A stretch of 64,000 bases of DNA, taken from Heliocidaris erythrogramma. Lineage: Eukaryota; Echinodermata; Echinoidea; Camarodonta; Echinometridae. Positions within the stretch are counted from its first letter, which is position 1. Each line of letters starts with the position of its first letter. A program made the position numbers and the translations under genes. The DNA lies in the NCBI GenBank assembly GCA_025617745.1, contig CM046869.1, forward strand, positions 12,481,168-12,545,167, given 5' to 3'. Shown one piece after another: positions 46,388-56,927 of this stretch. The notes under the pieces were generated by a model. That model was not told where the DNA came from, did no database searches, and worked only from the letters and a program-made list of their open reading frames with translations.

Positions 46388-48555
46388 ATGGTGGTGACCG
46401 TGATGGAGATGTAAGGAAGATGAAGGTGATGACGCTGGTGATAATGATTATGGACAGGATGATGAAGACAGTGATGAATGGGGACGGTAATGGAGATGGT
46501 GTGATAATTATAATCATGATAGTGGTGGTGGTTTTTATGATGGAGAAAATGTGTTTGCTCAAGATATGGAAAAATGGTGAACGACCAATTGATGATTTAG
46601 CAGTGATAATGATGAAAACATGATGGTGATAGTGATGATAACGAAGGTTATGATATTGTGCAGACCATAACTATGGTGGGTAAAATAAACGAAGATGATG
46701 ACAGTAATAATGATGAAGATGATTGGATGATGAAGAAAATGTATTTGCTCAAGATATGGAGAAATGGTGATTGTTTTAGCAGTTACGGTGATGATTATGG
46801 TGATTAAGAATTAAAATCTGATATGATGGTGATGGTCACGGTGGTGGTGGTGAAAATGTATTTTCCTGAAGAAATATTGATTATTTTTAGCAGTTGCGAA
46901 GATATTAAGATTCAATTAAGCTTCAGTGGTTTTATGCAATATTAATTGGAATGTGTACTTTAAAAGATTGTGGGAAGAAAGAACAAGGCGCTCTCCTATA
47001 AAGCACAGACAGGCACTGCGTAGACAGGGCGGGCGGACCGGAGGCCATGTTCCCCCCCCCCCCCCCCCCCCCCATATTGAGCCACTAAAAATAATTTTTA
47101 AAAAAAGAGCGGCGGAAGTGAGAGAAAAAGGTCTTTAAAAGGCGCTACAAGCCGTTATTTGGCTGTCAAAATTTGCTAAAACGTTCAAGTTTTAACTCTC
47201 CTCTCGATCCCTGTACCCTCCCTGTTACCATTGGTGTCGATTCCGGGGGATAGAATATATATCCCAAAAAATATTTGAGGTGGGGGATGGCCTGTATCAT
47301 CACCCTCCAATATTTTGGGATAAAATAAATAACAATTATGATACATTAACTTAAAACTAATAATTATCCAAACTCATGTTTGATCTTGAAATACCATCAC
47401 ATTCTTTAATGATTAGAAGCAAGGAAATAAATGCCATTATTTCAGAAAATTCGCTCGCATTGTTCTCAATTAGGGGTTCCATCCATTTTGGGATGCTCTA
47501 AAGTACAAGTTTTAAAGACAGATTTTTGAAAAATTCCCTGTGTAGGAGGGTGATACCCTCTCACCCCCGCTTGGTCTCTTCGCTCAGTGGTGTATCTAGG
47601 GGCAGGGGGCAGCACTTAGAGGGCGTAAAGGAGAGAAATAAAAATAGGGCGAAATGAAGAAAAATCATCTTTACGGATCACGCGTCCCCAAATCCGCAGG
47701 GTAATGCACTAGAAATCTAGTTCGCTCCCCAGGTATATAGTTCTTAAAGTTTGAAAATAATAAAGATGTAATTGCTCGCTATATCATTCAAGTTCCATAT
47801 GACTCCTAAATATGGCGCTCCCAATATAGGATAAAGTGTATAAAACTCGGGAGGGAGGGGTGGGCACCTAACTTCATTGCTTGGCCCGGCCGCCATAATC
47901 CATAGATACACCACTGGCATCGCTCCCTCGTATGTGAAATGTTGCGTCAAATAACTGAAAAGCAGGCCAGGCGTCGAACTATAACTTTCCGCCCAAAAAA
48001 TTGTTTACTACAAGCCGTTATCTTTCTATCAAATTTGCTAAAACGTCAGAGCTTTCGCGCTTCGCGTGAGAAGGGGGAAACTCCCCCTCCCTGCACCCAC
48101 CCCTGTTACCTACAGGGCAGGGTATTGCGTCCAAAATAACTGAAACGCAGCCAGGACGGTGAACTAACATTCCGCCTTAAAAAAAAAGATGCTAAAACGT
48201 CAGCTTTCGCGCGGGAAGGGGAAAGCTGCCCCTCCCTGCATCCACCCCTGGGGAACCATGCTTTGTGTGCTCATCACCAATTTCGTTCTCTTCGCGTGCC
48301 CCGCAACCGCCCCCAAACGAAATCCTTGCTATGCGGTTTGATCCTTCACGTCTGCCCCCCCCCCCCCCATTGAAAAATCCTGGCTACGCCTGTGTCGACA
48401 GGCTTTCGGTTTTCCAGCTCATTGACGGTATGCAGGCTGGAGACATTTCCTATCTATTCTTTTTTAATGTCAGGTCTATATGATACATCATTTTGCCTAC
48501 AAAGCTACTACCAGAACTGTAATACGCATTTCTTGAGTTTTAGTTGCCTCGCGCC
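46388..48555. repeat. Repeat block D', paralog of 23403-26046
   Basis: It has GAT-rich degenerate repeats (46388-46910), poly-C (about 47051-47072), and two CGCTTCGCG-type units (47939-48250). Relative to block D it has deletions, for example after GGATAAAGTGTATAAAA near 47845. It ends with CCTCGCGCC at 48547-48555, the left target duplication of the next element. No gene recognised. Confidence 0.75.
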
Positions 48556-49083
48556 TAGCCTTTTCACAAGGCCCTCGTGACTTGGCTATTTTTCTTGGCA
48601 AGTAAGCTAGTAGTGGCTGCATAACAAGTCTAGCCGCCCGGCCCGGTGAATGCGCGATCAAGCGACGTGAGTCCGATCCGAGGGCCTTTTGGAACCTGGC
48701 CTGTATTTCTTATCCTTTGTTCCTACCGAGGATCTGCTACCTTATAGGTAGGAGCCAATCAGCAAACGTATCTTCGCATGACGTCAGCATACATTTGGCA
48801 TGCAAATTCGCCTTCATCTCGAGCTAGCGCGGCCCGTGCAAGCTACTAGTACATCAATCATGGAAAGCAAGCCCCGCAGATACCGTTGTGATTGGTCGAT
48901 AAAACTCGTGAATAATTTCATATCGGACGATGGAAATCCAGGTTCCAAAAGGCCTCGCGACTAAAGTCGCTCGATCGCGCGTTCACCCGTTCCGTGTTGA
49001 TTCTTTTCGTCGCCGGCTAGTCTCATCTCGGGCACAGCATGACGAGGAAAATAGCCAAGTCACGAGGCCTTGTCAAAAGGCTA
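48556..49083. mobile_element. 528-bp Mutator-like MITE with 9-bp target duplication
   Basis: The element starts TAGCCTTTTCACAAGG and ends in its near-complement; TIRs are about 36 bp. The flanks are the identical 9-mer CCTCGCGCC (48547-48555 and 49084-49092). Block D keeps the empty site, one CCTCGCGCC followed by GGGCC (26038-26051). A 9-bp duplication with long TIRs fits the Mutator/MULE superfamily. There is no transposase ORF. Confidence 0.85.
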
Positions 49084-49132
49084 CCTCGCGCCGGGCCTCC
49101 TATTTGCACTTTTTACAACGTGAATAAAGGAG

Positions 49133-49133
<1 letters not shown>

Positions 49134-49166
<33 letters not shown>
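49134..49166. repeat. Poly-T tract (about 33 nt)
   Basis: A run of T. It is followed by TGCACGTTAAAGAATCTGC, which resembles the 3' region of the I-like LINE at 43458, so it may mark the junction of a retroelement insertion. Confidence 0.8.
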
Positions 49167-49168
<2 letters not shown>

Positions 49169-50760
49169 ACGTTAAAGAATCTGCTTCTCTATTCTTTCAA
49201 GGAAACATAATGAAATACATTAATATCAGTAAAAAATATAAAATTCTCTGAAATTATCGATGATTAAACAGGATTATTTTTCTATGGAAGGAAAGAAAAA
49301 TAGAATGCATCAATCGTTGGACATAGATAACTATTTTCTTTCATATAATAGATAAATTTTATTTTCACACGGTAAAAAACCCAAACAGATACAAAGTCTG
49401 ATTACATTGGGGCCGTGCCATAAACTAATATACAAACTAAAGGCACCCAAAATTAAAATACATAAATCACATCGGAAACATATTATACGAGTCAAGATAA
49501 CAAATAAAACTGGGTCAAATGTATACAAAATAATTAAAATTAATACAAACATACGCATAGTTAAAGAAATTCTTTATTTCTTATACATTATAATTACTAA
49601 ATACGTGTAATAAAATATATAATTATAAAACGCAAATACTGGTAATACATATAAAGGTCAGAATAATATGAATACTATGTTCAAGTGTACACACAATTTG
49701 GCACCATCCTATTTACAAGAAAGTTTATTTAAAGTAAGTGACATTCATCAGTATCATACGAGGCAGGCAGATGAAGGTTTACTTTCTGTGCCAAAGTATA
49801 AACAGAATGCTTTAAACATAGCCCCCTCGTATCTTCAATTATAGCATGGAATCAGTTACAGATCACTAAAATGGCAAGCTCTGTGAACACTTTTAAATAT
49901 ATGTTCAAAAGATCTTGCAAAATCTGTTCGCAATAAGAAATTTTATTCAGTTTCTTAGCTGAAGTTTTAACTCTCATTCCTTATCGCAAAGGATTGGTTT
50001 GATTCGTTTACATAACAGCATGGTAAATGAGTCATATTCATTCTTATTGCTAGAAAATTTCACTTGATGCTATTTTATATTTGTCTTCATCAGTAATATG
50101 TCATTTTTTGTTGCCCTGATTTGGAAAATATGTTTGATGGTTTGTTTCTTTGCCCAAAAATGTACGATGACATAATGCTTTTCAAAATGTATGAATGATT
50201 TCATATCATTTATAAACAAATAATTTGCATTTTATTGTTTCATAAGAGACACTGTACATTCGATTGTTATACTATATTACATGCAATCATTGTGTAATCT
50301 TTGAATAAGTATACTACCCTATAATGTTTTGTAAATATGTATATAACAATTTTGTTTCTATACTGAGCTAAAGTAGTCTTTATACTTGTATGTACTTTCA
50401 AAATTATACAATGCCATTTCAAAATAACCCATATATAAATGGTTATTTTTCAACAGATTTTTGAAAATATCACCGTCTATACATTATGAATTAAGATGAT
50501 AGGAATGTGCAACAATTTCAACATTTTCGTAAAACCAATTTTGATTACGAGGATACCATATTCTTTGTATATACATGTATATATATTTATTATTTTTTTT
50601 TGGTTATGAGTTTATTTTCATGATTTTGTTGGCTATTATTGTTACTTACTATTGCTATCAGGGCCTCATGGAAGACCACCAGTATTGGTGATAAGAGTCA
50701 CCCTGTATAAATATCAGAAATAAATAATACTTTATAGTAATAATAAAGAACTTTTTGTTT
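49167..50760 (+). pseudogene. LINE 3' fragment (ORF2 C-terminus and AT-rich 3' UTR)
   Basis: About 49690-49930 encodes, with frame breaks, a LINE ORF2 C-terminus (LAPSYLQESLFKVSDIHQYH, TRQADEGLLSVPKY, then AWNQLQITKM and SVNTFKYMFKRSC). The following 800 bp are AT-rich 3'-UTR-like sequence without a gene. The left part (49167-49680) is unassigned. Confidence 0.6.
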
Positions 50761-51483
50761 CAAGTAATATTTTATTCCTTCGTATTGAAAGATACATTAA
50801 TCACATTAAATCATAATATACAATATTTAGACAAAATGAACAAAAGAACAAAGTATACAGATACCAATTATACTTTTAAACAATATAAGGTCTTCTAAAA
50901 TATACGGAATAACAGAACAGAGGCTCTTTTTTAAGAAAAGAAAATATGTCGATCATTGAAAATGCATTTAGAAAACATCAAATTATACATGATTTCTTGA
51001 CTATTCTTTAAGAAAAAAAATCTTAGGAAGATATACAAGGCCCACCCGAACCCACCCTTACACACTCATCTCATCCCCCACCCCTTCCCTCACCATTCTA
51101 CCAATTACAACTCGCTCATTCTCACCCCCCCCCCCCCCCCTCCCCCCCCTCCTCCCTCCCCTAGCGTACGAACACCCATGCATGCATCCAGTTCCGGTTT
51201 GCCTGTCCGTAATGAGTACATACAAAAGCAAGCAAAACAAACAAAACAAAGAAAAACGAAAACAAATCAAACTCATCATAAGCGCCCCCAATTCCCCCTT
51301 TTTGTTGGCTATCTTATATTCTTCGTCTCTGTGATCTTTTATCAAAGTTACTGTTTTCCGTAGAGATGGCAGCTCGCCTTGTTTTCTTGAAGAAAAAATT
51401 ATGTATTTTACAAGAAAAATTACACAATTTATTAAATATATTCGTACAGTTTTACCCGATAGTCCCATAAAATAGATTTCCAA
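50761..51483. other. No gene recognised; AT-rich with a C-rich patch
   Basis: It contains a poly-C stretch at about 51127-51150. The short ORFs are without homology that I can recognise. Confidence 0.5.
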
Positions 51484-52440
51484 TAATTTATATTAATTTC
51501 TCTTAGATGTAGCTTTTTACTAATGTCCTGCCATAATTGTTTGACTTTAGGACATTCTAAAAACAAATGTTGAAAGAGTTGAGTCTGTTTCGTATATATA
51601 GCCCCATGCAATAATTTGTATAGAAACTCTTTACTTACAAATGCATTTTTCAGTCTTGTAAATATTTCTTTTAACATCCCAGTTCCAAAATCATGTTGAA
51701 CATTTCCATCCGTAATCTTTAATGTATACTCTCTTTGAAATTGTTCAATAAAGTGATTATATAACCGTATAGACTTTAAATCACTAAATTTTTGTATAAT
51801 TATGACAATCTGCAGATCTATTTGAAAATGTTCAGTATCCACATGCATAAAATCACTTTGTATCCATTCCTGTTCAATGACTGAATTTTTTGAATCATGA
51901 TCAGGCTGTCTGTGGTAAAAGCTAAGTTATCTTATTTTAGAATTACGTAAAAAATAAACTCCTAGGATTTTTATGTCTTGTAATCTATGTCCCAAAAAAG
52001 GTAAACCGCGCATATCAATCACTTCCCCCAAACAGAAATTTTCTTATCCATATTTTTAATCCACTTAATTTCTCAAAGTCTCGAAGACTTTCTTCCATCT
52101 ATCAATTGGCTTCATATCTTTAAGAAACAATGTAATATCATCGGCGTAAAGTACCTGCTTTATTTTTCCAGTATGAAAACGAATTCCTTCAATACTAGCG
52201 TCCTTTCGGATATAATGAGCAAGCAGCTCGATAGCTATTATAAATAAAATAGGGGGACAAAGGGTCCCCTTGTCTTACCCCTCTTTTAACTTTAAAGTAT
52301 CCAGTTGAGTGTCCCCCGTTCATCACGCAACTACTAACATATAAAGAATTTTAACCCAAGTGCACAATACATTACCGAACCCAAAATATTCCAATGCTTT
52401 GGAAAAAACAGTAGTCTATGTGAAATACAGTTAAATGTTT
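51484..52440 (-). pseudogene. Tx1/L1-like LINE remains, copy C
   Basis: This is the third paralog of the minus-strand LINE. The C-terminal part (51848-51432) is HFQIDLQIV, LLHGAIYTKQTQLFQHLFLE and LWQDISKKLHLREININYW. The YADD box lies at 52148-52137, and the AVDFEKAFD-side RT region near 52440-52240 is heavily eroded. At the left edge its frame continues past REININ into YWKSILWDY. That is the native LINE sequence, which A and B lost at their junction with the plus-strand LINE. Confidence 0.75.
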
Positions 52441-53967
52441 CCTGCAAGAATATTATATTTCCCGACATTTTACACCACTGGAAAATTTTCCTCCTTTTAA
52501 CTATCTCTCAGTCCTCGAACGTTGATCGAGACTACTTTTAAATTATTCACCACTGAAAACTCTCTTAAACTGTGACAAAAAGCTCGGAACAGACTTTTGT
52601 AGCATTGCGACAATATCTCAGTAAATGGGAAGAATGATGCATATTTAAATACAGAAAAAAACAATTGTCAATTGAAGTTGGAAAGTACAGACTGATTCCG
52701 GAACCAGAAAACATGCCACGCGTCACAAAGTCTCTCCACCCCACAATGAGTGTCCTCCCTTTAGAAAACATCTTGCTACAAAAGAAAGAAAATCGAACTG
52801 CATAATCCAAATGAGGACCCACTTTCCCCGTACAGTACATTTCGTTAGCTACATAATGAATGTTCAAATTTGAGGAGAGCAAAGATTATTTTTTTTTAAA
52901 TTCAACTGTCTATCTTAGAAAATAAATAAAGTACAGAAGTTTTCCAAAGAAAATAATTTTTACACCGCTTTATTGGTTTTTTCCTTACCTGTTATAAAAC
53001 TGCTCGAGAAAGAAAGAAATCAAAAAGAATAGTTAAGTGAACGGTTAATGGCTTGTAATATAAGTTGTCTGTCCTATAAGCATAGAGTTTTAGCAAAACA
53101 AAAGTCACAAAAGCACACTATCAAATTGATAAATCTAAACCTCTGAGGAATTTCAGAATGTTCTGTACATGCCTTTCCCCTTCCAAACTTCAGAAATACT
53201 AATTAAACAGTAATAAAAAGGATATGAAAACAGTAAGCGTTCATGAGTTTGTATTCATTCATTTAAAACAAAATGAAAGAATATCGCTAATGTCCTGAGT
53301 GAAGGCACGCCTATCTCCACCCAATCTCTCTTGCCATGCTAACTGACCCGAATCCATCCTAGCTGTACTCCATCCATAATTAGGACATCCTATTAATTTG
53401 AGATGTTCCTTGGTTAAGTTGTGTTTAGAGAAAAGGATTGCGCAAACATGTCATAAATAAAAGCAAGACATGACAATTTGCTTACAAGTCATGCTCCAGA
53501 GAGCATGTTTGCATAAATAATCTCAAAGTGACAAATTCGTTTATCCTTTATATACCTATCAACCAAAACAAGAATTAGAAAGAGAAAGAGAACCAAAAGA
53601 TATATGGATGTGACTCCAAGAGGCACATGTGAATAAAAGCGACTTGTTCCTAATTCTGTTGTACACTTTCAGAACAATCGACAAAAAAAATGTACATATG
53701 TATACTATTCAATGTCCAACCGATGTCTCTGAATTGATGGAAAAATATTTATTTTCCAGTCTAGGGGCTTCAAAAGGCCTTCAGAGACAAAACGATTCAT
53801 CCAACCACCTCTGCACTGCATCATTCTGCATGGATGCGATACGGAGTAGGAACATTGCATAATCTTATAGAAACTGCAAGAATATCGTATACCTCTCAGC
53901 AGTGATCTTTCTCCATTATCAATCTAAGAAATTACAAATTCTTTCCTAAAATATAAATGAGATACTT
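52441..53967. other. Unassigned AT-rich sequence without a recognised gene
   Basis: No ORF over about 105 codons and no transposon termini were found. It is not present in units A or B, so it is either deleted there or inserted here. Confidence 0.45.
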
Positions 53968-53971
53968 TTAA

Positions 53972-54889
53972 AGTAGAACTTTAATGATTTTAAATATTGG
54001 CTTAATACTTATTATTGCATAGATGGCATAAATTAAACAAGGTTATCCAAATTCAACGCTTGGAAACATTTGAAGTAATGATTATTAATTATAAAACGGT
54101 AAAATACAGCCCCCGATATAACAGCTGAAGAGCTCCTCAAACGCTGCTGAGATATGTGACGACACACCATGGACCAGTCCTGCTAAGCAGACGATGTCCC
54201 ATAACATCTTACACATTTTTCAGAGCCTATTTTGTCATCTCCTCTTCACTTATTTCTCTTCCTTCACTAGCGTCAGTCTTCATGTTAGTCTGTTGCCTCA
54301 CTCTTAACTTTGTGTATGGTATTATTTTGATGAAAAATGCAGCGTTAAAAAAATAAAGGAATCGGTCACTTGTAAAGAAAATAAGACGCCATTGTATTTT
54401 CAGCTGCTTGCACCGGGGCATGTTCGGCGTTTCAAGAGGGAACGTATACCATCCTGCTATTATTCGGAGGGCTTTTCAATTTGAAAGTGAGGTTTATTTC
54501 ATTGATCATTGACCCTTCTCCTGTGTATTTACAATCAAACGGTTTTAGTTATCAGAATCAGTTTCACTTTCCCTTTATTATGGTGTGAAATAAGGTCATG
54601 TTTAAATACACCAAACTCTTTATAATTTGATAAATAATTGCATTGCAATTACGTTCATTCATTATAGGACGTCGTCTGCTTAAGCAGGATCGATCCCGAG
54701 TGTGACGACATCAAAACATCGCTATATTTCTGGCGAATCCTCGGATATTCCAGATGCTGAGAAGAGCTTTTATTTGTTTTTATAATCATCAGATACGCAG
54801 TTGACAAAACTTATACGATTGCCATCTGTAAGCTTCCCAGTTTCTAGTGATACATTAATGCCATTTGCGATTTTCTTTGAATAGCTACT
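53972..54889 (+). mobile_element. TTAA MITE (AGTAG termini) upstream of SOUL C
   Basis: The 918-bp element is flanked by TTAA (53968-53971 and 54890-54893) and starts AGTAGAACTTTA, ending GAATAGCTACT. Its core is nearly identical to the upstream elements of A and B, which instead have AGATCAC termini. Confidence 0.8.
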
Positions 54890-54893
54890 TTAA

Positions 54894-55735
54894 CCATTGG
54901 TATTTTTTTTTCAAGCTCTGCAAATGGAAGCAGAGAATTTGAGACAATGCAGAGGGTAAAATGTAGTGTCGATTGAAGATTCGGAATTATATAAGGTCTT
55001 TATCATTCTTAAACATACAATCACTCTTGGCAAATGTGAATTGATAGAGCATTTCCCGCCGAATTTCTCCACAATTGAAACTGGTCCAAATTATTTCACT
55101 ATGATTAACTTGAATAGCAATGATGTAGTGAATTTATTATATGACCCACGACGAGTGAACGCCTATTTTATTGTGATCGAGCACAAGTATACAGCTGAAT
55201 GCAAATTCTGACAATCAAAGTGCCACTGGTTTCTTTGTAATACAGTTTTAAGTGTATAAAACGTCGTGCATAATTATGAATAAAGAACACTGCATTTGAA
55301 CCAGATAGCCATAAAATCCAAAATTACTTTCAGAAGCCGTTTAGGCATACAATGAAGGAAATGTTCCAATTATATCCTCGTTAATTATAGACTATGGATT
55401 TTATAAATCTGAAGAATGTCAAAACCTTCAACACAAAGAAACCTAAAGCTATGACTGCAGACTGTCTGGTTCGACGCATAGCACTGATATTCAATTAAAA
55501 GCAATCTGTCTCTCTATAAATCAGTTTTATACAATAAACCTGAGGTATTTCAAATCCTTCAAAACAAGTAATAGTACAGTTCACCCATCACTGCAGATTA
55601 TTTGGAACAGTGTGCATGGCCTCTATTGGAAACTTCAAAAGGAAATGTAAGTACCAAAGTAATAACCAAAGGAGAATTTAAAATGTGTCGTGATGAAAGA
55701 GCAAGCTAAAATGACTCAACATTTTCTACCACACC
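54894..55735. other. Unassigned sequence upstream of SOUL C
   Basis: An 81-codon GTG-started frame (54966-55211) is the longest ORF and shows no recognisable domain. There is no counterpart in units A or B. Confidence 0.4.
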
Positions 55736-55986
55736 CTAATGCTCGTGCCCCGCATCACCTGTGGAAAACATTCTTGCATAATCACTTACTCTTGGACAAC
55801 AGCCCTTACCAAGCATAAGTATGCATACATTAACGAGATAAACAACATTTACCTGCTATACAAACCTAACGCAGGCAAATAACCCTATCCGGTTTCATTA
55901 TTTATTTTTTAAGTTATTAAACTCAACTGTTTGATAACATGAAAAAATTCGTGCTATGACGCGACGGGTCCAAACAGAGTTATGGT

Positions 55987-56157
55987 CACGTGACGTCGTA
56001 CACAGCAGTGCATTGGTATACATCTATAATAAAGACACCAGCATCAGCATCGGAACTTCATTGGCTGTGGAGACGTCAAATTGAACAGGACTTCGGAAAC
56101 AGAGCTGTACAACAACTAGTGGTTGTTTAGTAGACTGTCTCGGGCACTTCAGAAACA
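55987..56157 (+). promoter_or_regulatory. Core promoter and noncoding first exon of SOUL C
   Basis: The E-box CACGTG (55987-55992) is followed here by ACGTCG rather than ACGAAG, which creates a TGACGTC CRE-like motif overlapping it. The TATA box reads TATAAT (56025-56030). The donor is AAACA|GTAAGT after 56157. Confidence 0.65.
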
Positions 56158-56640
56158 GTAAGTTATGTCTGCGAATCCGCGATCTGGTTTTTGTTTCTTG
56201 AACATTATAAATAAAGAGACGGTCCATAGTAACATTTCGGAGCAGTGCTAAAAAGTTTCCACAACTGTCATTCCAAGTGACTCTCGCAAAATAGAGATTT
56301 TATTTAGTTTAATGTCGTTAATCGGATAATACCGAGTCCCTTTGGTATGTTTATAAATTGTATGCATTCATGATACTTGTTTTTAGTTTTTATATCTAGA
56401 AGTATAGATCTGTTTTCAACTAAATGCTCGATATAGGCCCCACCATACCTAATCCTAAACACTAACCCTAATCTTAAACTTAAGCCGTTTTTTTGTTCAA
56501 AATTAAGAGCGCACATAATGTAATCTTTTCAAAGTCAGGGGGAGTGTTAATTTCATCCACATATCGTTGATTTGATAGTTTTATTGTTGCAGTAATGTAA
56601 AGTAAGGATCACAAATATTGTACTATACAGTGCGTATCGA

Positions 56641-56862
56641 GTAGTAACACATTAAAGTCACATATATCCTCTTTCCAATGATATCTTATTTATTCATACA
56701 CGGTCATGGGTAGCTGGGTAATCATACTTTTTAATGGAACAAAGTAGACCTGGGACCAAGTTTTAGACACTGCAAGAATCATGGCACCTTCAACTTTAAC
56801 GTTTCTCCATCTCACGCACAGCCCTGCCAATGATTCGCAGGGCTGTGCGTGAGATGGAGAAA
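56641..56862. repeat. Inverted segment and perfect 26-bp hairpin in intron 1 of SOUL C
   Basis: 56641-56787 is the reverse complement of A 16600-16720 (GTAGTAACACATTAAAG, GACCTGGGACCAAGTTTT, GCAAGAATC). Immediately downstream is a perfect hairpin: arms 56802-56827 and 56837-56862, loop CAATGATTC. In A and B the same unique segment lies on the other side of the hairpin in forward orientation. Confidence 0.8.
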
Positions 56863-56927
56863 AGTTTGATTACAAACTTTAAAATACATATCTCTTATGT
56901 ATTTTTTTTTCGCAGAATCCATTAAAG

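Noticed and set aside
54966..55211. 81-codon ORF upstream of SOUL C
   Set aside because: It has a GTG start, no recognisable domain and no counterpart in the other units; probably chance.
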